Shown: positions 54,490-64,000 of the stretch, piece after piece
How positions within the stretch are numbered: position 1 is the first letter of the stretch
How the letters are laid out: each line of letters opens with the position of its first letter
Source of the DNA: Rana temporaria
Taxonomy: Eukaryota; Chordata; Amphibia; Anura; Ranidae
Reading direction: 5' to 3'
DNA length: 64,000 bases
NCBI RefSeq assembly: GCF_905171775.1
Contig: NC_053489.1
Location: forward strand, 589,053,832-589,117,831
The notes under the pieces: generated by a model
What the model was told of the DNA's origin: nothing
Database searches by the model: none
Seen by the model: the letters and a program-made list of their open reading frames with translations, nothing else
Position numbers and translations under genes: made by a program

Positions 54490-55134
54490 GGCCAGATTCA
54501 CGTAGGGCAGCGGCGGCATAACGTATCGTAGATACGTTACACCGCCGCAATTCTTCATCGCAAGTGCCTGATTCACCAAGCACTTGCGATGAAAACCTAC
54601 GCCGGCGCAAGGCGGGCCAATTTAAATGGGCGTGTGCCATTTAAATGAGGCGCGCTCCGTTTCCGAACTCCCGCCGTGCTTTGCGCGAAGTGACGTCATT
54701 TTTTCGAACGGCGACGAGCGTAATTCCGTATTCCCAGACGGCTTACGCAAACAACGTTATTTTTTAAATTTCGACGCGGGAACGACGGCCATACTTTATA
54801 CAGCAATACGATTGCTATGTAAAGTTAAGGCACCAAAAAACGACTAACTTTGCGACGGGAAACTAGACTAGCGGCGACGTAGCGAACGGGAAAAAACGGC
54901 GGGAATCGCCGTAACTCCTAATTTGCATACCCGACGCTGGTTTACGATGCAAACTCCCCCCAGCGGCGGCCGCGGTATTGCATCTTAAGATCCGACAGTG
55001 TAAAACAATTACACCTGTCGGATCTTATGGATATCTATGCGTAACTGATTCTATGAATCAGTCGCATAGATAGAAACAGGGATACGACGGCGTATCAGGA
55101 GAAACGCCGTCGTATCCCTTTTGTGAATCTGGCC
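54490..55134. mobile_element. GGCCAGATTC-family MITE, 5-bp TSD TTCAG
   Basis: 645 bp, GGCCAGATTCACGTAG to TGTGAATCTGGCC, flanked by TTCAG (54485-54489, 55135-55139). Left hairpin around TAACGTATCGTAGATACGTTA, right hairpin ACGACGGCGTAT/AACGCCGTCGT. Confidence 0.9.
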
Positions 55135-55154
55135 TTCAGTTCTTTTCCCTACCC

Positions 55155-55192
<38 letters not shown>

Positions 55193-55289
55193 CCACCCCT
55201 TTCTTACCCAGCAAAAAGTGGTGTTCATGCAGAAGTGCCTTCTATCCCACTCTATCCCACTTATTACATCTATGCTTTCCAATTTATAG

Positions 55290-55420
55290 GTTATTGATAT
55301 GAATGACTATCAGAGAAGAAGGTTTACCTCCAGGATCATTGATTGTCTCTTTAACACTGTAACAGACAAGAAAATTGCTGTCCTGGGATTTGCATTTAAG
55401 AAAGACACTGGGGACACAAG
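55290..55420 (+). CDS. UGDH coding exon 7 (residues 303-346)
   Basis: Acceptor ATTTATAG|, donor ACAAG|GTAAGC, ending after the second base of Arg346. Encodes VIDMNDYQRRRF and VLGFAFKKDTGDTR with Lys339, which contacts UDP-sugar. A GGCCAGATTC-family MITE (54490-55134) ends 155 bp upstream of the acceptor. Confidence 0.97.
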
Positions 55421-55753
55421 GTAAGCAACATGGCCGTTGAAACCATCCTTGCACAGGTGCATTCTGGGAAATGGAGGCTCTATTGTCGGATAGGCTTAGT
55501 ATGCCACTAAAACTCATTTTATACAATAGCGGCACAATCTTGACTATGTGAACTCCACAATAGTTATCAACTACTCATGCTAGCAGGTTTTGAGACTCCC
55601 ATTTTGTTTCATCTAATGACCATGGAAGCCAGAGCTGCTGTGCACTGAGGTCCCTGTTGTGAAGGCTAAGAAGCATGTGAACACTCTGCGTCATTATTGG
55701 GTATCCTCAGTACTTTTATATTGGGTTTAATTGTTTTTCTTCTTTACCTCCAG

Positions 55754-55887
55754 AGAGTCCTCCAGTATTTATATATGTAAATATCTCATGGATGAAGGAG
55801 CGAATCTGCACATCTATGACCCCAAAGTACTTAAAGAACAGATTATTATGGATTTATCCCAGCCAGGTGTAGCGAAGGATGACAGAG
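55754..55887 (+). CDS. UGDH coding exon 8 (residues 346-391)
   Basis: Acceptor TACCTCCAG|, donor CAGAG|GTAAGG. Encodes ESSSIYICKYLMDEGA and IYDPKV, the C-terminal UDP-binding Rossmann domain. Confidence 0.97.
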
Positions 55888-56018
55888 GTAAGGGCAATGG
55901 AACGGTCTGAGCACTCATTTATTACAGAAGCCTTTTTTATCTTATAAAGCTAATATTTAGCATCTTATTCAAAGTGTGTGACTGGAACTTTATGCTATGT
56001 ACTTTCTGTGTTTTGTAG

Positions 56019-56110
56019 TTGCAAAGCTGGTCCATATTTCTACAGACCCATATGATGCCTGTGAAGGAGCTCATGCCATGGTGATCTGCACAGAGTGGGA
56101 CATGTTTAAG
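56019..56110 (+). CDS. UGDH coding exon 9 (residues 391-421)
   Basis: Acceptor GTTTTGTAG|, donor TTTAAG|GTTGGT. The donor is somewhat weak (T at +3) but is fixed by protein continuity into ELDFHRI. Encodes DPYDACEGAHAMVICTEWDMFK. Confidence 0.95.
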
Positions 56111-56790
56111 GTTGGTGAGAAATGGCCCATCCAATCCACTTTGATTTAGATAACCATCATTTTATTTTAAATTCGAATGCCACTCTTACTTTTGAGGGAA
56201 GGTTTCCTACTTCCAAAGATGTGGAAGAGGGCCAACTAAGCAAGGTAAAGTTCCCCTAAGGCTCGTCATAGACCGTGCAAACTTCTTACCTGCAACCATG
56301 GGTTGCAGGAAAGAAATTGCTAGATTCTTCCATCAACACAGCCCGTGATGACAGGGGAATCCCTCCTACAGAGAAGGTGGGGGTTATTTACGAAAGGCAA
56401 ATCCACTTTGCACTACAGGGGAGACATGCAAGGAAAATAAAAAACAGCATTTTAGCTTGCACATAATTGGATGATTAAATCAGCAGAGCGCCCCCCCCCC
56501 CCTTTCATTACAGATCTACACCTCAGATTTACAGCGACTGCACTTCCAAGTACAATTTCAAGTGCACTTTGCACAAGTGGATTTGCCCTTTGTAATTGAC
56601 CTCCATTGTGTTCTCTTGAGTGGGGCAAGCTATCCTTGCTGGGAGAACAGTGGTTGCTAGCGGCTATAACAGCCACCAGCCATAATCGCATGTAAAGTCC
56701 AGCAGGCTGGTTGTATCAACTTGGGTACATGGTTCAAATCTTTTGGTTCATGCTGAACCGGTCGAAATTCGAACGCTCTGACTGGCTTAA

Positions 56791-57314
56791 AGCGGGGGTT
56801 CATCCTAAAACTACTTTCTAGTATTACAATGTCCCGACACATTACAATACAATTATGCCTATATTTTTTTTTTTTTTTTATGCTGTACATACCTTGGTAC
56901 AGCTAATTCACCCACGGCTTCCGGGTTGCGAATCCCGCGGGAGTGGGCGTTCCTAACTTGCTGGTGATTGACGTGATGACCAAAAACGAGCTCCCCCCGT
57001 CGCATAAGCTGCGTCACGATTGCCGAAAGAAGCCGAACGGCGAGTCGGCGCTATACTGCGCACCGCCGTTCGGCTCCTTTCGGCAATCGTGGCGCAGCTT
57101 ACGCGACGGGGGGGAGCTCGTTTTTGGTCATCACGTCAATCGCCAGCAAGTTAGGAACGCCCACTCCCGCGGGATTCGCAACCCGGAAGCCGCGGGTGAA
57201 TTGGCTGTACCGAGGTATGTACACCATAAAAAAAACAAAATGGGCATAATTGTATTGTAATGTGTCAATAGGACATTGTAATACTAGAAAGTAGTTTTAG
57301 GGTGAACCCCCGCT
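56791..57314. mobile_element. TTAA-target MITE, AGCGGGGGTTCACCC family
   Basis: 524 bp flanked by TTAA (56787-56790, 57315-57318). Ends AGCGGGGGTTCATCCTAAAA and, inverted, AGCGGGGGTTCACCCTAAAA. The interior palindrome from GTACATACCTTGGTACAGC through GAGCTCCCCCCGTCGC spans almost the whole element. Confidence 0.9.
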
Positions 57315-57765
57315 TTAAGGAATTTTGCTGCTGCCGCCTTTTTTTTTTTTTTTTTGAGTAATCTTGGCTCTGATTATTTGTGGGGGGGGGGGGGGGGGGG
57401 TGGTTATACGAAATGAGCCCTTCCTGTTTTTTTACCAATTCGAAATTGCAGTACATGTTAATACAGTTTATTGAAAAATCTTATTATTCAAAATCAAAGT
57501 ATGCCTTTCCCACGTTTATAAGTGGTCTCAAAAGCTCCTGCCAGTCTTTTTCCCTAAATGAAGAGCTGGGGAGTGGTGTGTGCATTCCAGGGATTCAGAG
57601 CAGCTTGTGCATTGAGCATCGGTACGCCAGGCAATAGTCCTGGATGGGGGTATGCTTGTAAGGGTAGCTACAGCAGGGTTCCGACAGACTCTACAAGGCA
57701 GCTATTAAATATTATTTAATTCTTTTTTTTGTATTTGTTGCAATTAACGTGTTCTGTTCTATCAG

Positions 57766-57876
57766 GAATTGGATTTCCATCGGATCCATTCTAAGATGTT
57801 AAAGCCAGCGTTCATATTTGATGGAAGAAGAGTTCTAGATGATCTCCATGGAGAACTACAGAATATCGGTTTCCAG
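57766..57876 (+). CDS. UGDH coding exon 10 (residues 422-458)
   Basis: Acceptor TCTATCAG|, donor TTCCAG|GTACAG. Encodes ELDFHRIHSKMLKPAF and IFDGRRVLDDLH with Arg442, which reaches across the dimer interface to the substrate. Confidence 0.97.
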
Positions 57877-58264
57877 GTACAGAGCGACTATTATATAACT
57901 GGCCTTGGTGTTAAAACATGCTAACTGTAAATTCTTTGACGTGAACCTGTATTCTTTTAAAACGGCAAGACCTTAAAATGTATTGGCCAAAAAATATTGT
58001 GCTGCAATCCTAAATTTCCCTTCGTTATTGAAACCTGCATTTATGACTACACCCTGCCAAATGCAAAACCTCCCAGTTCAACTGCCTCGGAAGCCAGTAA
58101 GAGCACAAGGAATAGGGGCAGGGCTCAAGTCCTGTGGGAACGGAGTTCCTGCACTTTTTTCACAGCAGGAATGCAGTTCCCTTTGCAGGACTAGAGCAGC
58201 CGAGCCAATCCTTCACTAAGCGGCGATGCCCAGCTCGAGTCACTGTCAGGGGCAGGCGAACCTT

Positions 58265-58565
58265 GGTAATCCTTTTATGTTACTGGCCGCTTCCTGTATA
58301 TGGATTCATCGGGGAGTGTGCGGGTATTCCGTCACTTCCTCGATGCCGCAATGTCTCCTGGGAGCTTTTGTCATTGTTCCCAGGAGACATTGCGGAGGTC
58401 TGCCGCGAGTTATCGCAGGATTTAGAAGACCTCCGCAATGTCTCCTGGGAACAATGACAAAAGCTCCCAGGAGACATTGCGGCATCGAGGAAGTGACGGA
58501 ATACCCGCACACTACCTGATGAATCCATATACAGGAAGCCGCCAGTAACATAAAGGATTACTAAG
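58265..58565. repeat. near-perfect long palindrome
   Basis: Arms of about 125-150 bp (GTAATCCTTTTATGTTACTG ... and inverse). Within the arms CCGCAATGTCTCCTGGGA and its inverse occur four times, giving nested hairpins. Probably a young fold-back element; no transposase and no clear target duplication. Confidence 0.85.
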
Positions 58566-59638
58566 GTACAGTGGATCGAAAAAAACAAAAAACATGCGGT
58601 TTAGTAATTATGCATATGAGTGTATCATATTTTTTTTTTTTTTTTTTTTTTGGGGGGGGGGGTGGATCTTGGGTGGAAGTTCCCACACTTTTTTCCGCAG
58701 GACTTGACCCCTGAATAGGGGGGTTGGTAGTTTGTGGTGGAGCTTCTTCATAATTTTCAGAGGGACAGGCTTCAGAGATGGGAATAGAAGGCAGAGCTTT
58801 TACTTGCAAATCGTAACATTTCGTTTAAGTTCAGAGCCAAGCGGCTCCAGCCATTTTCCTGTGTCGCATTGGATCTGTGTTTATAGTTTGATCAGATTCT
58901 TTCCCATTCTGTCAGTGGTTTTGTAGACGATGATCTAAATCTGATTAAACCAAATTGAAAATGTCAAGTTTTCTGATGTTGCAACGTCATCATGAAGTTC
59001 TTCATTAGGTCACCGTATTCCACCCTGTTTGCATCAGTAGTCCAGTCATATACAGGAACCACCCTGATGCATCTGGTTAGTTATCTGTTTAGTGAGATAA
59101 CCCATTCCTGTATTTATTTATTTTAATTGGTCGGATCTCCAGCCTTGGCCGTGTTTCCAGGAATAAAAAGCCAATTGGCTGTTCTAAGGAAGAAGTTCTG
59201 GTATTCAGGCAGACTGTTCTATGGGTGGAACCATGCAGACGTTCTGTAATTCGAACAGATGAGTAACAGGAAGACTATAAACTTTTTCCAGCATGACTCA
59301 CATATTTGAACTTGTGTATGCTGAGCCTTTATAAACCATTATATCCAAAGTTTTGCAACACTGCCCTTTTTTTACAAGGCCATAGCTGACCCCTCTTTAT
59401 AAAATATATCATTTTGTCGTAATATGTGTGGTTCAAAATACAAAAATATAATTTTTTTTCCCCACATAACTGGCAGATGGTGTTTATTATTCAGGACTTG
59501 CATCCTTTTGGATTTTTGTAACCTGATAACAATTTTGCATTTTTATGCTGCCTTTTTGCCACGCCTGATTATCACAACCTTTTCCAGGTGCTCACATGGA
59601 CAATTGTTTGGGATTTTAAAATTCATTTAGGTGCAGGT
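58566..59638. other. last UGDH intron, nothing recognised
   Basis: Poly-T/poly-G run at about 58628-58662. No extra exon. Confidence 0.5.
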
Positions 59639-59642
59639 TAAA

Positions 59643-60109
59643 GGGGAGTTCCAGCCAATATTTATGTTTATTAAAAGTCAGCAGCTACAAAAAGTGTAGC
59701 TGCTGGCTTTTAATAAACAGACACTTACCTGCTCCGGCGTTCCAGCGACGCGCCGGCCGGGGCTCCGCTCCACTACCCCCCCCCCCCTATCCAGCCGGCG
59801 TCTTCATTGTCACTGTGGGCACCCGGCCGTGACAGCTTTCGGCTTCACGGCTGGGCACCCACTGCGCATGCGCGAGCGGCACGGCGCTGTTTGATTGGAC
59901 AGGCGATCGCCTAGGACCTGTCACGTGTCCTAGGCGATCGCCTACAGGGAGGTGCTGCCAAAAGGCGATTAAGCTTAATCGCATTTGCACCCACTCGGCA
60001 GAAGGAGGAAGTGCCCCCCCCCCCCCAAAAAAATGACTTGCCAAATGTGGCATGTAAGGGGGTGAGGAGTGGGGTAAGCGGAAGTTCCATTTTTGGGTGG
60101 AACTCCGCT
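59643..60109. mobile_element. TTAA-target MITE
   Basis: Flanked by TTAA (59639-59642, 60110-60113). Ends AGGGGAGTTCCAGCC and, inverted, AGCGGAGTTCCACCC. Inner hairpins AAAGTCAGCAGCTAC/GTAGCTGCTGGCTTT and AGGCGATCGCCTAGGA. Confidence 0.8.
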
Positions 60110-60186
60110 TTAATTAGGGAGGGTGAAGTTTTTTTGAACCTGACTCGCAACCATCACATTTTTATTGTTGGCTTAAAGCTACTTAA

Positions 60187-60400
60187 AGGGGTTGTAAAGG
60201 TTCATGTTTTTTTACCTTAATGCATTAAGGTGAAAAAACATCTGATGTTTGACAGCCCCCCCCCCCCCCGTTTACTTACCTGAGCCCTCGAAAGTTCCGC
60301 GTCATGAACGAGCAGGCTTCTCGGTTCATTCATTGGATGATTGATAGCAGCGCAGCCATTGGTTCTCGCCTAAGGCCAAACGTCGCTCGTGGCGTTTTCC
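60187..60400. mobile_element. TTAA-type MITE, left part
   Basis: TTAA (60183-60186) then AGGGGTTGTAAAGGTTCATG and the CACCTTAATGCA-type hairpin, as in 10951-11460 inverted. Right end not found. Confidence 0.5.
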
Positions 60401-60859
60401 CATGATCGTGGCGAGCTGCGGGTAGGATGTTTTAGGCGAGGCCGCGGCTTCGGCCTAGTCTGCGGCCTTTTCCCAGGATCGCAGCAGACTAGGCAGACGC
60501 CGCGGCCTTTTCTAAAAACTTGGGACCGGCGCAGTGTCCATCAGGAAAAAAAATCCATTTGAATTTTTTATTTTTTTATCGCAGATTTTTTTGGGGGCCA
60601 AAATTACCCAGCTCTACTTGAACCCATAGAAAACATGGGACTGTATATAGGGCAGTATATACTCTAGACTACAGGCAGAGGCTTTTTATACTGTATGTGT
60701 ACCTTGCATTTGCTGGGGTGTCGGTGATCTTTTGTACAGGGCAATTCATAAGACTCGTGTACAATCTGTTCTCTTTTGCTTGACCAATGTAGCTTCATAA
60801 AAAAATAAAAATTGTGTTGTAAAAGGTAATGTGTTAATTTTTACTGTATATTCTTACAG

Positions 60860-60970
60860 GTAGAAACTATTGGAAAAAAGGTGGCCTCCAAGAGGATCCC
60901 TTTCACACCGACAGCAGATATGCCCAAGATCAGTCTTGCTGATATCCCTCATAAGAAGCCCAGAGTATAA
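60860..60970 (+). CDS. UGDH coding exon 11 (residues 459-494, stop)
   Basis: Acceptor TTCTTACAG|, TAA stop at 60968-60970. Encodes VETIGKKVASKRIPF and the flexible basic tail ending HKKPRV. The tail is the least conserved part of the family, and differences from mammals concentrate here. Confidence 0.97.
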   Translation, partial: VETIGKKVASKRIPFTPTADMPKISLADIPHKKPRV

Positions 60971-61540
60971 TGTATCCCAGAGGCGGCATAAAGCTTGTGG
61001 ATTCTAATCGTATCATGTCATGTCTGTGGGCACACTATTTGCCGCATTACCTTTTTTGTCTGTGTCCACAGTGACTACAGTTATCTAGGTACATTGCATT
61101 TATAATTCCTATCTTAAGTATGAGATAATTTATTTGTAAATAATTCACTTTACAGCCATGCTTGGCATTATGTCTGCCAAACCCTTGCAGTAAATTTGAA
61201 GACCAAACAGCCATGCTTTGCTCATTTTCATTTAGGTACAGAATGTCATCTTTTAGTTGCCCTCTATAACCAGTCCTGTATGTAAAGAGGATGGCACTGT
61301 AAATGCATCCTACCATCTTTTGTGACCCAGACAACTTTTCTCAGTCTTTTGTATTTTGATATGTATAGGAATACTTTAAAAACGGTTCTATTTTTGGAAT
61401 GTTTTTTATATTTTTATAAGCCTGTATCATGCTTCTGTCACTGACACCTCGAATAAGGGTGTTATGCTAACCATACCAAAAAAAGGTGTTTTTTGTAATG
61501 AATATTAATAATAAAATAAATGATCTGTAACTTCTTTGAA
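60971..61540 (+). other. UGDH 3'-UTR and poly(A) signal
   Basis: The untranslated exon remainder carries AATAAA at 61510-61515, overlapping a second at 61515-61520. Cleavage is expected roughly 15-25 nt further on. The sequence is not repeat-derived. Confidence 0.8.
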
Positions 61541-61783
61541 ATGGTCTTTTGATATATTTTTCCGCAGCTCTGATGTACTTTACTTTCCATGAACATAGCA
61601 GAAGTTAATGTCCTGTTCCTGTAAAAGGAGAAGGGGTGGGAATGTATTTGTCTAGTTTTATAAGCATTTACATTTGGAAATGAAAAAATAAAAGGTCTTC
61701 CTCCACTCCATCTGGGCCCTCGTGCAGGAGGGATTAGATGGGGGGGGGGGCACAGAAAGCCAACTTGTGGAGTGTGTGTAAAC

Positions 61784-62563
61784 CAGGGATCGACAAATCC
61801 CGGGCGCCAGGTCGCCCTGGGCGACTAGAAATAGGGTCCTGGCGACTTGGCTTGGAAGGGCTGGAGCCATCTGGTGGTGAGCCGTTGGTATTACAAGTTA
61901 TTACCACCAGATGTGTAAGCTGGCGCCATCTGGTGGTGGCCGTTGGTATTACAAGTTAAACAGCAATTCTAATGTAATTTTTCACTGCCATCTTCTTCCC
62001 TCTAATTAGAACCCCCAAACATTATATATATTTTTTTATCCTAACACCCTAGAGAATAAAATGGCGATTGTTGCAATACTTTTTGTCATGCCGTATTTGC
62101 GCAGCTGTCTTACAAGCGCACTTTTTTGGGAAAAAATTACACTTTTTTTAAATTAAAAAATAAGACAACAGTAAAGTTATCCCCATTTTTTTTTTTTTTT
62201 TTATATTATGAAAGATAATGTTACGCCGAGTAAATTCATACCCAACATGTCACGCTTCAAAATTGCGTCCGCTTGTGGAATGCTGACAAACTTTTACCCT
62301 TTAAAATCTTCATAGGCGACGTTTAAAAAAAATCTACAGGTTGCATGTTTTGAGTTAGAGGAGGTCTAGGGCTAGAATTATTGCTCTCGCTCTACCAATC
62401 ACGGCGATACCTCACATGTGTGGTTTGAACACCGTTTACATATGCGGGCGCTGCTCACGTATGTGTTCGCCTCTGCGCGCAAGCTCGTCAGGACGGGGCG
62501 CGTTTTCTGGCTCCTAACTTTTTTAGCTGGCTCCTAGATTCCAAGCAAATTTGTCAACCCCTG
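61784..62563. mobile_element. hAT-like non-autonomous element
   Basis: 780 bp, CAGGGATCGACAAATCC to AAATTTGTCAACCCCTG, with flanks GTGTAAAC and CTGTAAAC (7 of 8 match). No transposase frame. Lies just downstream of UGDH. Confidence 0.8.
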
Positions 62564-62571
62564 CTGTAAAC

Positions 62572-64000
62572 ACCTCGTACCCAACTGTCACAGCACATAC
62601 TTCAATACACTCCAAGGAGATGTGCTGAGAAGAAGTGCCAAATGCAGGGTCCTATAGGCCGTTCCCATGTCTTCCATCCAGCAGAGCCTGGGTACGGTCC
62701 CAATGGTGTGCCTAAGATATCCGGAAGCTGTGCCCTTAGCCCATGACACTAGTGCACAGCTGGTACTGGAAGAAGGAAACTACTCAGACTTCCAGAACAT
62801 TTATGATGCATAAACATTTTTTTTTTTTTTTTTATTATTATTATTTGTCGATTTCAATGTTCTATATTTAACACCTTGTCAGTTGCAAAAATACTTTTCA
62901 CCACAGAATATGTTCACACCATATACCTAAAGGAAAACATTTACTTGCAGCTCTCCTGCTGTTGATAAATTACAAATATGCATCAGCTGTTAATTGGGCA
63001 TGTAATTCCTGTACAGAGACTGGCCACATGGTGACCTTAAGTCCATAAATTGTGAAATATCATCTGTTTTATATTTTCTCAAGTTCTGGGTGGATCCAGG
63101 CTGGAGATTTGCCTGTGTGTTCACTACAGAAATGTACAGAGATACAGTCAGAAGATTTCTATAGTGACTCTGGGACTAGACTCACTTGGCTGCAGAGACT
63201 GTATAGGAAAAGCCATAATGTGCACCACATATGAAATAAGGCTGTATGTATCATACAAACTGTCCCTAATTGCAAGATTCTTTCTCGAAGGTTACTGAAT
63301 GATTCCCATAATTATAACACATTTCCAGCGTTTACATTAAAAACACAGCACTTGATTCTGCATGAGAGTTCACAGTCCATGTATCCATAACACCAGATTA
63401 CAGAAGAAGGCAGGGTTTACAAAGACATGTTTAGGTAATGACAGTGTGCATTTACTCTGGGAAATGCATTTTACACATACTGTATGTATTGTGGTCGTGT
63501 GTATCCCCCCAGTGGTCACTAGTAGTACTGCACTAGCTTCCTCTGATCAGATGGACGATTGTATAAAGCAGGGCATTTTACAAGCATTGCGCTCAATTTA
63601 TTGCAAATGTTTGAAGAAATGTTGCAGACAGGTTTGCAGGCATTTGGGCGGAAGAGTTGCAAGAGCAATAAAAACCATCACAAATTCCTTGCCGGATAAG
63701 ATGTACATCCATCATATACATTCTCCTCGGCCTTCTAAATTTTTCCCACATGTCATCGATCCTACATCACGATTCTGGTTGTAGAGTCCACCAGTTCATC
63801 CAAAAAAAAACAAAAAAAAAAAAAAACTTTAAGCAACTTTTTTCTTCCTTTTCTCCACTAAATTCTTCAAAAAGAATTCACCTAATAAATAAAACAAAAG
63901 GTTAGTTTGTGATACAGCATTTCCCTTTCCACTGTCATAAAAATATGAGGTCCTCCGGAGCTTAAAGTGGTTACTAAACCCAGGACTCTGCATTCACTAT
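62572..64000. other. intergenic downstream of UGDH, nothing recognised
   Basis: A frame of 140 codons (63362-63784) has no recognised domain and no splice or promoter support. The last 40 bases (TTAAAGTGGTTACTAAACCC) look like the start of another TTAA-type MITE. Confidence 0.45.

Noticed and set aside
63362..63784. 140-codon frame near the right edge, candidate neighbour gene
   Set aside because: No recognised domain; codon pattern and context give no support; not similar to the neighbours expected next to UGDH that I could recall.

Overview
The window is vertebrate genomic DNA, most likely from a frog. It contains a single-copy, intron-rich host gene (UGDH) whose predicted protein is close to the mammalian one. 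The rest is dominated by DNA transposons: PIF/Harbinger, hAT, TTAA-target elements and a 5-bp-target family. There is also an intact DIRS-type tyrosine-recombinase retrotransposon. This mix is typical of amphibian genomes; the species assignment is inference.

Layout. About 0.5-1.4 kb holds a hAT-like element with a perfect 8-bp target duplication. From 3448 to 9006 lies a complete PIF/Harbinger transposon (TAA target duplication). It encodes an uninterrupted three-exon transposase on + (398 aa) and an uninterrupted three-exon MADF-domain protein on - (448 aa), and the exons of the two genes are interleaved. From 9 to 22 kb are non-autonomous elements, minisatellites and unassignable sequence, with no host exon that I can support.

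UGDH occupies the + strand from a GC-rich, GC-box-bearing promoter near 22.9 kb to a poly(A) signal at 61.51 kb. A non-coding first exon (ending 23008) is followed by eleven coding exons (34404-60970). They join in frame to 494 codons, the human length, with catalytic Cys276, Lys220, Thr131, Glu161, Lys339 and Arg442 at the human positions. Its introns hold a large ~21-bp minisatellite directly after the first splice donor, a complex inverted/tandem repeat (24.8-25.9 kb), a tRNA-derived SINE, an L1-like 3' fragment, many MITEs and the DIRS element.

The DIRS element (about 41.81-47.93 kb) sits in the intron after the third coding exon, inside a TTAA-flanked MITE. It has 134-bp inverted terminal repeats that are identical by eye and an internal complementary region. 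Its three reading frames are gag-like, RT/RNase H/DAM-like and tyrosine recombinase. The gag and recombinase frames form one 1,409-codon frame broken by a single TGA, and this frame stays open right through the RT gene.

Best candidates for something undescribed are: the interdigitated two-gene Harbinger; the DIRS overlapping-frame arrangement; and a MITE family (GGCCAGATTC termini, 5-bp target duplications, hairpins just inside each end), one copy of which is inserted exactly at the last base of a hAT element.
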